This document shows positions 24,383 to 49,664 of a stretch of 64,000 bases of DNA, piece by piece (within the stretch, counting starts at the first letter, position 1; the number at the start of each line of letters is the position of its first letter). The stretch is from Vigna angularis (taxonomy: Eukaryota; Streptophyta; Magnoliopsida; Fabales; Fabaceae): NCBI RefSeq assembly GCF_016808095.1, contig NC_068979.1:26145460-26209459 (forward strand), in the 5' to 3' direction. The notes under the pieces were generated by a model that made no database searches, was not told the DNA's origin, and saw nothing but the letters and a program-made list of their open reading frames with translations. A program made the translations under genes and the position numbers.

Positions 24383-24387
24383 TTTTC

Positions 24388-26541
24388 CATTTTATTATTT
24401 CAATGTACATTTATACATCATTACGCCTTCTTTCTTATTATACATAAATTTTCGTCTTTATAGTAATTAAATTAAGGAAATAATATTAAAATAGTTATTT
24501 TGGAATATAAGAAATAAAAAATAAAAACATTATTAAAGAAATGGAGAATTAAAAAAGAACCTAAGAGAGTAATTAGGGGTATTATAGAGAAAGCATGTTG
24601 GCACTTTGGGTTGTTGATTTGAGTGCACATGGTGATCTTATTGTCAGCGGAACGGACGGCCAATGAATGAGTGACTACGTGTTCCTGTTGGCCTATTTGG
24701 GGACAATTCACTCTTTTATGCCAACCAATCACACTACTTTTCATCTCTTTCGTTTTCATCTACTAAAAAATATTAAATGATGTTATTTTGAGATTTAGAT
24801 TTGAGAGGTTAGACAAAATTGAAAAGAAAATTAAGAGTAGAAGGTGAAATTATTTGATTAAGGAAAAAAATGTAAAAAAAATAAAGAAATTATAAAATCA
24901 CAAAATTAATCTTATTATTATAAATTGTTTTATATAATTATTAAATCATACGTTTATTATTAATAATAAAATTTGTTAATATTTAATTTATTCATTATTA
25001 TTTTAATTATATATATATTTACAAAATCAGCAAGATAAAGAAACTAAATCTATTCCTCTACTCAATCTCTTATGCTTAACAACTGGTCCAACGAAGGCTC
25101 TTTGTATGCTGATATCATAAAAATGATCATAACAAACCCAAAAAATAAACAAATACAAATAAAATAGTAAGCTATTGTTATTAAATAATACACTTAAAAT
25201 CAGTTACAAACATCAATTTATAATTCAATTATCAACCACTGACACCATTCATATACATTTACTCATCTAACTTTATATTGACCATCCAAATACATGTATT
25301 GATATCGAAGCTCTAGAGGTAATGCAACAACAACTTCTTCCTCAACAATTACCACACTCCAAGGTTAATCATTTCAAGCATCTGTGGCCAAAATAATTAA
25401 CCATAAGACTAAGGTTCTTCTGCTACTCTCCACCACATAATTATCCTTCTCTTGAGACTAGAAGTTATTGAGAGTGTCAGAATAACCCCTAATAATCATC
25501 TTAAGGACTTCTCATTAAAATCCCTATAACCATTATTCACATAATTTACACCTTTAATTCATTGCATTACAGATTGAAACATAACTCATACGTAATTGTC
25601 CCTTATTACCTTCAATATCATACAAACATGACAACATGAACATACACACATCATATCTCATCCAACACTTTTAAAAAATGTCTTCAAACTCATTTACATG
25701 GAACTTATATACCAAACATGGAACTTAAAGACCCTTAAGAGTAAGTGAGATGTCGAAAAGAAAAGAACCAACCAAAGAACATGGCATTGAGCGACACATC
25801 CCTACCACTAAGCGCTATTCGTCTCACAATTTTGATTCTTGAGCACCACCTGCATACAGTTGAGCGCTAAACCTCTCGTAAATTTGGCGCTCAAGCTTCA
25901 TTGACTGCCACTGAGCGCCACACCAAAACACCACTAACCCTTATTTTCTAGTTTTGGTTGCTCTCTATACCTATCCAATTGGTCAACATGATACCTTATA
26001 CATTAAGGATACTCTATAAACAGTTTTTAGCTTAGAATGGATACCCTATACTAACTTGCCCACTTCAAACTGACTTAAATTCACTCTATACCTTTTCTCA
26101 TTCATATATTATCATCCTAAGGATACAAGTAAGTCACAAATGATCTAACAACTAACCCCAAACTCTCGAATTTAGCACAAGTCAACCTCTACCTACCCGG
26201 CCATAAGTCGGTCTATCGTATTTTACTATCGTGCTATTATTTATCTTGACATAATTTGCATCAAAGGTAAGTGGACCAGTGAGTCCATCCTGACCTATTA
26301 AGGTGAGAGCCCACAAATCCTTAATTACCTTATAAATAGTACTGTTATGGAGATACATATTTTACATTTACATTTTACAACATTAATTATTATCTGACGC
26401 ACCATACTAATTTGGGCGTCAAAGTATTTTTTGCAAATACACCATCATCCATCCATGAAATGCAAATATCAGGAGTAAGGTTGAAGGAAGAATGTTTGGT
26501 ACTATGGAGAGTTCAAAAAATCTATGAAACTCACCTTCTCA

Positions 26542-26593
<52 letters not shown>

Positions 26594-28938
26594 CTTTTTT
26601 ATGTGAAATTTTTTTTTTAAAGAAAAAGATTAACTAAGAAAAGTTAAGAAAAATAAATTAGTTAGACATGAAATAATTGTTCATGGTTCATGACTTTTTT
26701 TTTTTAAATGGTGCAATTTGTTATGAAAATTACGTAAGTGGAAATTAGAAAAAAAGTTGACTGGGATGTGTCAAGCTAGTACAATTTTATTACGAAGAAA
26801 TTGTGGTGTAAGGACACGGATGTTTTACCATAGAAAATGTAAGTGATGAAATAATGTAAGTTAGACACAACTTCATTTAATATCAATAATGTAATGAATT
26901 TCTATGCCAATATATCTATTATAATTACCAAACATAATCAATATATGTTATAATAAATATATAAATATTCACGGTGGAACGAAATTGTATTACACATGTA
27001 AATTATTCAGACATATTCAATAAGACATATGAATAAATTAAAAAATATAAACTATATATTGTAAGTATATTCAATATTAAGTATTAGTATATTATTAGAA
27101 TACACATGTAAAATATGTATAATAAATATTAAATAATTGTATAATATTTATTATGAACAAAAAATATTTATTATAAGCATTAACGTCTGTAATTATATGC
27201 ATAACGTCAAATAACCTAAACAATCGGACAAATGCATCTTCAAATAATATTTAAAGGGTAATAAATGCATCTTGAAAGGCGGAATATATTGATTAGGGAA
27301 AGCACCCATTGAAAATTGATGCTACTTTTGGTTTGAATTTTGCACGTTAAAGCTGCAAAGGAAATGAGGTAATGAATGTTTAATAATAGTATAGATTATG
27401 ATTCTTATATAGCTGTCTATCTCTCCGTCCTACATGCCTACAACATTGATTGATTAGGAATGCAAAATAGAAAATTTAAGTTTATGGAATTAAACTTAAA
27501 TTTTATAGATTTTATTAGTAATATTATTTAAGTTTTATTTTAGTTGAATCTCTTTAAAGCATCTCGATTTGTGGAAGAACACACGTGATTAACAAATATT
27601 TTGCTATTTTTCATACTCAAATCAGTTTGGTATTTATGAATATAATTTCAGTTTATATATTTGTAATATGCATTAGATGTGCATGCAATAATCGACGATA
27701 ATATGTTTATGCAGATGATATCTTCAAGATGTTGGAATATTATATAGAAAATTCAATAATCATGAAACTAAGAATATAGCATGGCCGGCTTAAAGCCCAA
27801 GCAAGTAAAACTCTAATTTTAGACCTCTTAATAAAAAAACCTCCAAAATTATCTTTTAGTACAAATATATTTCTATTAAATTAATTATAAAATTATGTTT
27901 GAGAATACAATTTAACTAAATTATTATGAGTGACATAGTATTAAAAATAATATTTAATGAGTTAACAACTTTTTTTCACTAAATCATATTATTTTTTATC
28001 ATTTTCCATGACTTCTCATGATTATACTCCTTACTTTTTTTCCTTAAACATTAATTCAATATTTCAATTCGACACATTAATCAATACTCACTAATTTATT
28101 CTTATAAGTTAGAAAACTTTAACACATTTACAAAATTAAGCAAGTATCTTGAAAAGTTTAAGGATAAATTTACAATTAAACATGCATGATTTAACATGCA
28201 TGATTTATATATATAATTTAACATGCATGATGAATTCTAGAGATTTTCGCACATTAATACATAACATTAACAAATGCAAGATTTTTTTTATACAGGTAGT
28301 TTATTGCAAGCCTATGCAGACTAACGAGCCTGAAATCTTAGTCCATCCAGGTTTTTTGTGCGGGCTTGCGGCCCAACTCACGTGACCCACCCCTGCTTAA
28401 AATTTATAGTAAAAGGAAAAATACATTTATTTAAAATTGCATTTACTTTATATAGTAGTTCTTCTCTAAGGTGACATTATTGTTATCGCTTGTTTCTTTA
28501 ACACGATTTCTCTCTCCACACAAGCCTAAGGACTAATTCTGATATTGATAATTAATTCACACTAATTAAAAATTAATCAATAATACTAAATCTGTATATA
28601 ATTGTAATGTTTTTTTTTTTTAATTTCTCAAATAAATAATGTATAAAGACAAAACAATTGTAGTAAAATTTTAATTTGTAAAACTAAATTCCTTAATTTC
28701 CCAATCTTTGGAAAAAAAAGACAATTCATTTAAGACAGTTTTATTAAAGAATAAATAAAAAACATCACAAAACAATATCTTATAATCAAGGAGAGAAGGA
28801 GTATTACTCATCATTTCTTTGTCAAATCGATTAATAGAGCAAGATGGTAATTCAGAAATTGGCCTATGATGTCAAACAAATTGTGATTTGGTTGAAACTC
28901 AAAATCATTCACCAATTCATTGATTATTGAATATAGCT
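24388..28938. other. Gene-free accessory DNA with retroelement remnants
   Basis: No supportable gene. About 25030-26450 looks like decayed retroelement non-coding DNA: 'gagcgc' motifs at 25790-25920, then an LTR-like end with tataaatagtactg near 26331 and gggcgtcaaagtattttttg near 26410. A (TA)n tract lies at 26544-26590. Three copies of acatgcatgat occur at about 28180-28230. A GC-richer transposon-like scrap with gcgggcttgcggcccaac lies at 28355-28380. The minus-strand frame at 24472-24759 shows no family signature. Confidence 0.45.
26544..26590. repeat. (AT)n microsatellite
   Basis: About 23 AT units directly after retroelement-like sequence. Confidence 0.95.
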
Positions 28939-31900
28939 TTACACGGCAGCACAATCTCTAAAAGAGTTAATAAGAATATCTTCTTTCAGATTATGGCCTG
29001 TCATTCAGAAAAAAGAAAAATGAGTATGTTAACAACCCCAAATTTGTGCTAAAACAAGAAAAGTTCAAGTTACCTATAAAGACTATCTTATTTATGCGTT
29101 TCTCTTCCTTTTCCCACTTGCGAGATGGAACAATCTCATATAGTTCCCTCACTGCCTGCAAGATTTTCATGAACATATGGTTTTAAAATAATACAGAATA
29201 AATAAATAGAAGAACCTATCAATCGGACAATGTATCCTCTGCATTCATCTCAATCAAATAGCATATAGGATATTAAATAGATTAACTTATCAAATCTTTA
29301 GAAGCATTTATGAATGATATAAACCCATTAATCAGGTTAGGATCTGGTGTTTCAAATCCTCATGCTTGCAAGAGGTATATAGACAATAAATAATAAGGAA
29401 CAAATATCAATCTGAAGAACATGAATAAAGAGACCAAAGTCTAACACATTGTATTAGCACAAGAAAACATGTGGAGAATCTAAATTGTGTTAAGTGTAAT
29501 TTACCTGCAAAATATGCAGTTGATCAGAATTTTGAACACTTAACACTCCTTTGCAACGGTATACATCCATATCGTATTTCTTCTCCCAGAGAATCTCCTC
29601 AAGCCATATTCGAGTCTATCATGGTTGTAAACAATATATAAATAGAACACAAGACAGACAGAGGTTTATAAAAAACACTAACTTGAAAAACAGTGAGTTC
29701 AAGACAAAATTTTGACTGTTATGCGTCACAGGAAGCAGGAAACAATGAATGGACTTGGATTAAAGAGTGCCGCAATTTTAAGCCTTGAAGAAATAAATGA
29801 TTTTGCTTCTAGTGGAGCCATAACGGAAACATAATCAACATATTTTGAACAAATAAATGCCCGACTTTCCTATCTTTTTGAGAGAACTTTTAAAAATAAG
29901 TGACTATGATAGGTTTGATATAGTTTACAAAAGAAGGTAGTTAGTACAGTTGTAATTACATAACTTAAAAGACTATTATAAATAGTCTTATTAGGAGGTG
30001 AGCAGGGAGTTTATTTGGGGCTTTTGGAGGAAAAGGGGAACTATGAGAGTTAGGGTTCTCTTGAAAGACCTTTGTTTTCTGCTATACTTTGTTGTTGTGT
30101 TCCTACCACATTGGCAGGACAGTTCTGTTCCTAATAAAACATTCAAGAATCTGTCTTGGTATTTTCTGTAATTCTGGGTGTTCTACCAGACTATTTCCTA
30201 AATTTAATAACAAACAAGCATATAATTTAAGTGCCTAACTATATAACAAACTATGATAATACTAAACTATAAGCTACAGAAAAAGGGAAAACTGTATATG
30301 TGTGAGTGGAAGCATCTAGTTCAAAAGATAACTTAATGAAAATGAGAGGAGCAAATCTTAGCCATACACAACTACACATGGATGTTTGAGATTAATGGTT
30401 AAAGTCACATGATCATCCCAAAAGATCATATTTTAAACTTAATTATTCCTGTTAAGATTTAATGGTCAATAAAGAAGGAAAGATTGTCATAATCAGTTAT
30501 CAACTTTTTCCCCATACAGCTTATTCTGAAGAAATAATCACTTAACCTTGCTAGCTTTCTGAGTGAACTTTGAAACTAAACAATTATTTCCTAAATTCAA
30601 GCCTATCACAAACATGCACAGAGCAACCACTAATTCTTGAATAATCTACAATGATAATAGACTAGAAGCTGTGGGAAAAGGGAAAACTATATACATGTGT
30701 GTTTGTGGCTGCATTTAGTGAAAACCAAAAAACTATTTTTACAAAGGAGGAGCAAATCTTTGTCATACAAACTATACATGAATGATTGAGATTAATAGCT
30801 AAATCACGTGAGCATCCTAAATCTTCTTTATATTTTAAATTAGATCATTCATGATAAGATCTCATGGTCAATATTTGTGCCTCTTACAGAAACAACTTTC
30901 TCATTTGATGGGTCTTATTGGATATATACCTTATCAAGATCAATCATCTGTGTCCCAGAAATACATATGGTTCTCACGCCACTATCATGAAGTTTTTTTG
31001 TAGACAAAGAACGACTTTCTTCTAACAAAGTCTCTAAATGTGTAGCACGCTAAAAAGAAAAAAAAGAAGCAAAAGTAAGTGTAGTCACATGGAGTAGGAA
31101 GAAAAACTAAGCATGAAGAGCGAAAAAGTATGCATTATATTAACTGCAGTATCATAAGCTTGGCGGTTCAATATCCTAGACAAATCAACTTGACACCTAA
31201 CCGAATGTATTATCTCTGCAAGGGAGTTAATGTTATGTATTTCCTCCTCAAGTTTCTCCAGAGCTCCAGAGCTCTCTGCAGATACCAAATCAACCTTGTT
31301 AAGAATTATAATGTCCTGAAACAAGTAGCAAAAGTGATTAGCTCTTCAATCCCCGATTCCACTAAATACTTGAGCTAGATATACTACACCAATACCAGAC
31401 CTAAATCATTAATATAAATAGCGGTACAAGATCAGTATTATACATAACAACTACTTAAGAGTCTCGAATGAAATATATATTTTAGTGTTTCCGCTATATC
31501 TTTTCCATTTCATCAATCTTTGAAATTCTGGAAGGTACTATGGGAAAATGAAAAATATGTTATCAATAAGCACTAATAATCCAATATCCAGTCAATATAA
31601 TCAACAATTACCGCAAATGCTATCTGAAAATATGCTTCAGGAAATGAAGATGAGTCACGGTGCTCATCAAGCTGGAAGCGCAAATTTTTAGCATCCACCA
31701 CCTAGTTGAGAAGAAACTCGATCAAAAAGAGGCCATGCTTCACAAGCCATGATTTTATATACCAAGGAAATAATAACATCTATCATTATAAAAGTGGAAG
31801 AGCCACAAACACAAAAGAATGACAATTTTTCTGGAGGCGACAATAATTAAAAGAATTTAGTTCATTTGCATTGGAATGAAACAGCTATAAGCATGTCTTA

Positions 31901-33144
31901 TTATAGAGGAAATTAGAGCATATTCATGCCAAAGAAGGGAGACAAATTATAATAAAATACATCCAAAAAAGAAACTTACGGTGACTATAGAATCAAGCTT
32001 CACTTCTGATTCCAACTGTTCATCCAACCATAGAACAGATGCCAAAGGTGCTGGATTTGCCAATCCGGTGGTCTCCAGCAATATATGGTCAAGCCTAAAG
32101 ACACAATACAGAAAACTACTTAATCGAGAGAAAATATGCAGCAGAGTTGACCCACTTTACCGAACACCAGATCAAATCATGATAAAATGAAAATAAGGTA
32201 AAGTGAATGGCAACATTAGGGGCTTGTTTGAAGTAAATTTTTCCATAAGCACTCTAGAAGAGAAAAATAAGCAAGAAAATGAAACAAACTTATTTATAAG
32301 CTCAAATTAACTAATGCAAAAGTTAATTTGGAGAAGCTAATAAGAAATATCTTCAACAAATTAATTCAAACATAAACTAGTTTTAACTTATGGAGGAGGT
32401 GATTTCATTTTGCTTTCTTCCTTTTCTCTTTTAAAAGTGTTCAAGGAAAAGTTTCTCCAAAATAGAGCCTAAGTGATTCAACTGCCGCTTCAATTTTCCA
32501 TGCCTCAAATGGACCACAAATATACAATTATTTCCTCGCTTTACCTTTCCTTTCTCTGAACAAGCTGCTCAAGTGCTTGAACCAAACTATGCTTGACTGT
32601 GCAACATATACACCCATTGGCAAGCTCAACCCATTCTTCAACAAGTGCACCCTTATCCCCTTCATTGATCATGGCTCTTTCCACGCCAATTTCCTCACCG
32701 AACTCATTCAAAATGACAGCAATCCTCTTCCCATGTTGCGAATTCAAAATATGATTCACTAGCTGAAACCCAATGATTCAGTCACAACATCACAATTCCA
32801 CACCACAAAACACGAAAAACATCGTCACCATTCCAAAAGAACTAGTGCCAAAAAGCAACAAGAGCAACGCAACCAAAGTGAAAAAGCACATAACTTTAAA
32901 CTGCCCTATTGCCCGAGAATTGCAAAATGGAGGATTTATAGTGAATCATGAGCAGAGAAAATGATGGGGTGTTTGGAATGATGATAGAAGAAATGAAAGG
33001 GTTTAAAAAACTTACAGTAGACTTGCCTGCACCAAGATAGCCCGTGATGAGAGTAACCCCAACAGAAGATTTCTGAGAATCGAATTCTTCATTTCCTTGA
33101 ATCTGAACAGCAAGAGGTGGCTCTTCGTCTTCCTCGTGCTCCAT
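28939..33144 (-). CDS. CobW/COG0523 family GTPase, ZNG1-like metal chaperone
   Basis: COG0523 GTPases deliver metal to client enzymes; the eukaryotic ZNG1 branch activates methionine aminopeptidase 1 with zinc. Nine exons on the minus strand: 33144-33016, 32762-32545, 32094-31980, 31701-31612, 31315-31145, 31049-30930, 29615-29505, 29155-29074 and 28997-28939. All borders are GT-AG with matching phases, and the product has 364 residues. Walker A is GYLGAGKST (35-43), the metal-binding CxCC motif is CICC (94-97), the switch/Walker B region is [13 protein letters not shown], and NKVD (190-193) gives guanine specificity. The CobW C-terminal domain follows ([20 protein letters not shown], then YRCKGVLSV). 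The N-terminus is [10 protein letters not shown] and lacks the Cys of the animal CPELVPI client-binding motif. The ATG at 33144 is the first in frame. From memory the Arabidopsis counterpart is At1g26520. Confidence 0.93.
29907..30188. mobile_element. 282-bp solo LTR in intron 6 of the ZNG1-like gene
   Basis: It begins TGATAGGTTTGATATAG and ends GGGTGTTCTACCA (TG...CA), flanked by a perfect GACTA duplication (29902-29906 and 30189-30193). It carries a TATA-like signal (tataaatagtc, 29978-29988) and a poly(A)-like aataaaa near 30135, both placed as in short Ty1/copia-like LTRs on the plus strand, antisense to the host gene. Confidence 0.8.
30191..30880. repeat. Tandem duplication of ~300 bp inside intron 6
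   Basis: Segments at about 30191-30480 and 30585-30880 align in order: atttcctaaatt, aaaagggaaaact, gtatatgtgtg or atacatgtgtg, gaggagcaaatctt, cataca, gagattaat, catcc, and tggtcaata. Divergence is substantial, so the event is old. Confidence 0.65.
32219..32469. mobile_element. 251-bp MITE in intron 2 of the ZNG1-like gene
   Basis: The left end ggggcttgtttgaagtaaat and the reverse complement of the right end (ggctctattttggagaaact) open imperfect ~65-bp inverted repeats. These continue with ttttcc, aagagaaaa and aaaatgaaa blocks. TA flanks both sides (32217-32218 and 32470-32471), which would fit a Stowaway-like 2-bp target, though class is uncertain. Confidence 0.6.
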
Positions 33145-35161
33145 TTTCTTCAACTGGTTTATTCTATGTTCCGTTAAAGGCTTTTCTTCTCTTTTCTCTT
33201 TGTTCTAATTCTTCGTGTTGTACACAGCGTTTATAAACGAAATTCCGAATTTATATTCCTCTTCAACAATCATATAGTTGAAAACAAATCATTCAAATCA
33301 AATAAAAAATAACAATTAATTGAATTGGTTTAATATATTTCTTATCCTAAAAAAATAGCGTCTTCATTGATTTTAATTTTAATTTATTAAAAATGATCTA
33401 ATTTTAATTATTCATTAAGAACTTATGACATGTGTAATATTGAGAATAATAAATAAATAAATCATTTTATATTTAGTTAGTTAATTTTTAGTGAAATTAT
33501 ATCTTGGAATAACGCAATACTATTATTTGATATTTATATGGAAATAAGTGAATTTAGTTATTCATTTTAGGTGTATTTATATTTAGTTAAAAAAATTAAA
33601 TTGTGTTACTAAAGTTAAAAATAATAATTTCTTATAAACATTCGGAACTGTTCAAATGGCTTAAATAAAATGCAATGGGAATTTGTGATATTATATGAAA
33701 TATCAGAGTTGCCTCTCGTGTCTATTTAAGGTGGCAAGTCAATTAATTATTCTTCTTTGGTAATGTTTAAAATTTTTTAAATTTATCTTAAATTCTCCTT
33801 CTAAACTTTGCAGTATTTTATATTTTTAAATTTATCTTAAATTCTTCTGAATTTTAATCTTTGCAATAATATATATTTTTGTTGTCCAATATATTATATT
33901 TTTGGGTGTACAATAGTTTATATTTTATGTAATTAATAAACTCTTACCGAATAAAAAACTTATTATATCTTAAAATATCAGTTAAGTTTTTTTATTGCAT
34001 GTCAATTAATAATCAGGAAATACAAAAATTAATTAAAACCATAACATAATAAATTATGTTGAGTTTATAATTATTATCTCAAATTAGACCATACATAAAT
34101 TTTAATTAGTTTTGCATATAATCGATCATGAATCATAGATAATTTATTATAAGATTTAAAAAAAAACTCACTTTCTCTAATAATCTATTATTCTTATATT
34201 TGATTATGTTGATTCAAAATAATTTATGAGTTAAACGAAAATATATTAATTGATTATATTTAAATATAATTGATTATATAACATTGAAAACTCTCTAAAA
34301 TAGAGATAAAAACCATCGGCTTTAATACTACTGTTGAGTCTATTGAGAAGGAGGTTTCATGTGGATTACATAAATACCAATAACATTTGAGTCAACTATA
34401 CAAAAGATTGACATCTCTCTTTACTCAAAACCTTAAAACAATGGGTTAATGGGTTTTTCACCTTTATATACTGCTATACTTTCTCGTTTCTATCCCATGT
34501 GAGACTTTGACTCACACTTGAATTCCCAACAAGATTAAGATAATCAGTGATTAGAGGTATTAGGCTAAGATTGGGCCTCAATTAAGATTTCACTAATCTC
34601 AAACTCATATCGAAAACTATAAATACACGTCAAAAGTAAAAAGTAAGCGTTCGCATTTACTGCATATTTATTAGTATTACATTAAAATACCATACGGACA
34701 GTCAACAACATCATAAAATCTTTCACAGGTATATTCCGTTGGAGCAAAGAAAGATACTAGAAGGATAATTATTGGATAATATTTCAGAAAAAAATTGTGT
34801 AGGTGTTAGTAACTGTGCACCTCGCATCTGAAACAATTATGCTTCTTTTCTTATTCACTGTTTCGATACAAATAACAAGCTAAAGTGAAAGTAACAACAG
34901 AATGGAATGATCAAATTAGAGCTGATAATCTCTAAGCCACATTCACATTGTAGTTATAAACTAATAAAATATTTTAGTACCAAGATGTTCATTTATTCTT
35001 TAAGCAATATGATTTATTTATTATTAGTGTTTCATATTCATCTCCGCCAACAACCCTTCGTAGAAACCACCGATTGATGCGTAGGTTTATATGTGAAAAA
35101 TGTCTTCCTACTGCTTATTAAATTCACTTACTTTTCTTAATTGTTCCATTGAGCAAAATCC
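33145..35161. other. Shared upstream region of the divergent ZNG1-like and beta-glucosidase genes
   Basis: Both genes are transcribed away from this 2-kb stretch, so both promoters lie here. A ~200-bp segment at 34332-34531 begins TGTTGAGTC and ends TTCCCAACA, like a short LTR, but has no matching flanks. It is followed at 34540-34740 by sequence resembling the end of the LTR at 23944 (tgcatatttatta, aaactataaatacac, ttcacaggtata). The remainder is AT-rich without recognised motifs. Confidence 0.45.

Positions 35162-47470
<12,309 letters not shown>

Positions 47471-47525
<55 letters not shown>
47471..47525. repeat. (TA)n microsatellite abutting the BGLU stop codon
   Basis: About 27 TA units begin immediately after the TAA stop at 47468-47470, so the tract should form the first part of the 3' UTR. 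Confidence 0.95.
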
Positions 47526-47528
<3 letters not shown>

Positions 47529-47833
47529 TTACATGTTTGGGAAATTGAAAATGAGACAGTTGACTCCTAAAATTTGTATAACTTCTTTATAATAGTTGTG
47601 TGTAACTTGGTCATTATGCTTTAAATTGAAATATGAAGCATTAAAAAGCTTAATCTGTACTAAGATTTTATCAATAAGCTTTCAACCTGCCAATCTTTAA
47701 GATTTGAAGTATAATTTGCTAAGTAATCCAAAGAATCTTATCACATCCACCATCCACTTAGAAAAGAGTGTTTTGTGATTAATAGATATAAAACTTTCAT
47801 TGCAATAATACAAAAAATTCAAAGAGTTTATTT

Positions 47834-48754
47834 TCACACATACACACACCTCCACTCACCCACCCACCCAATACAAACATAGACACAAACATATAGACAC
47901 GCACACACACAGAAACAAAAACAAACACAAACACACACACATAAAAACACAAACACACATACATATAGGCAAACAAACACAAAGACACAGACACACAGAG
48001 ATACAAACACATAGACACAGAGACACATAGACAAACACACAGACACATAGACACACACACACACAGACACATGGACAAACACACAGACACAAAGACAAAC
48101 ACACAAACACATAGGCACATAGGAACACAAGCACATAAACACATAGAAACACGGACACACATACATACAGACACACAAACACATAGACACACAGACAAAC
48201 AAACGCACAAACACAAACACAAACACAAACAGACACAAACACAAACATAGATAGACACACATAGACAACAACATACACAGACAAACAAACACACACATAC
48301 ATAGACGACAAGCACACACACACGCACACACACACACGCACACATACACATACACAGACATACATACACACATACACAAACACACAAACACAGACACATA
48401 TACAAACATATAGAGACATACAGACACACAAAAAAATAGAGTCACACAGACAAACACATAGACACATAGACGTACAAACACACAACAACTACATACATAC
48501 ACAAACACACTGACACACACATACATAGAGAGAAAGAAATACACATAGAGGCACTCACAAACGCAAAGACACAAACACATAGACACAGACACACATACAC
48601 ATATACATACACACACACAAACACAGACACACACACACACAAACACACACACACATACACACACAGATAGACGCACACACACATACACACCATACATACA
48701 CACATATACATTGACACATACACACAAACACACATATAGATAGAGACACAAACA

Positions 48755-48790
<36 letters not shown>

Positions 48791-49304
48791 AAGATACAGA
48801 CACAAACACACACAAACAAAGACACAGACACAGACACAACCACAGACACACACAAAGACAAAGACACACACAAAGATAAAGACACACAAACACACATAGA
48901 CACACACATACACATACACAAAGACATACAAACACACATATACATACACACACAAACATATAGACACATAAACACACATAGACACACATAAACATACAAA
49001 CACACACACACACACACACAAACACAGAGACACATACACACACATACAACACATACACACACAGAAACATACACACATACATAGACACATACATACAAAC
49101 ACAAACACACAATCACACAGACACCGACACACATACAAACTCACAAATACACAAACACACACAAATACAGACACATATACACACACATACAAACACATAG
49201 ACACATAAACATCGACACATGCACGGACTCACAAACACATACACAAACACAGACACAGACACAAACACAAACACACACATACACAGCCACAGACACACAC
49301 ACAC
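47834..49304. repeat. ~1.47-kb CA-type array (acaca/ataca/agaca variants)
   Basis: Almost pure alternation of a with c, g or t: runs such as acacacacaga, acacatagacac and acaaacacac, without a fixed longer period. On the plus strand t occurs essentially only as 'ata', so reverse-strand stop codons rarely form and all three minus frames stay open for hundreds of codons (one of 456). These frames encode only Cys/Val/Tyr/Leu/Met/Ser/Phe low-complexity strings and are not genes. Confidence 0.95.
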
Positions 49305-49664
49305 AATCCTCAATATGTCATATAAATCAACAAACACTAATATAAAATTTGGTTATCATTGCCACCAAAAGATATATTTATTTCAATTTATCTTATCACA
49401 ACATTAATAAATTTTTCATTTGCTTATATACGTGACTAACTTTACAATTGGACTCTTGCTTCTATAAAATTTCACAATACGAATCATGATATGTGCTAGA
49501 AAGAAAACTATAATTTTTAGCTTTGAATTTTATATCACTAAGGAAGGAGAAATTACCGTTATATGCCTTAAATGGTTGAGATGTTTTTGACCATGCATAT
49601 TGCTCCATGCTAGTGAAAAAAAAAATACTATTACGAAATAGTAGCTTCAATATAATAAAAAATA

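Noticed and set aside
24472..24759. Minus-strand 95-codon open frame after the solo LTR
   Set aside because: Contains a short region of mixed composition then an Ile/Phe-rich tail from AT-rich DNA; no family signature or supporting splice sites.
28180..28390. Plus-strand 78-codon frame with repeated HDLTCM
   Set aside because: Arises from three acatgcatgat repeats and a transposon scrap; not a gene.
34332..34531. TGTTGAGTC...CCCAACA unit as a proven solo LTR
   Set aside because: Ends look LTR-like but the 5-bp flanks (ACTAC and AGATT) differ, so it is only mentioned as LTR-like text.
47834..49204. Long minus-strand open frames (456, 230, 210, 210 and 185 codons) of Cys/Val/Tyr/Leu-rich protein
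   Set aside because: They are three overlapping frames of one CA-type array. Stops are absent only because T on the plus strand occurs almost solely as 'ata'. No start context, domain or codon bias.
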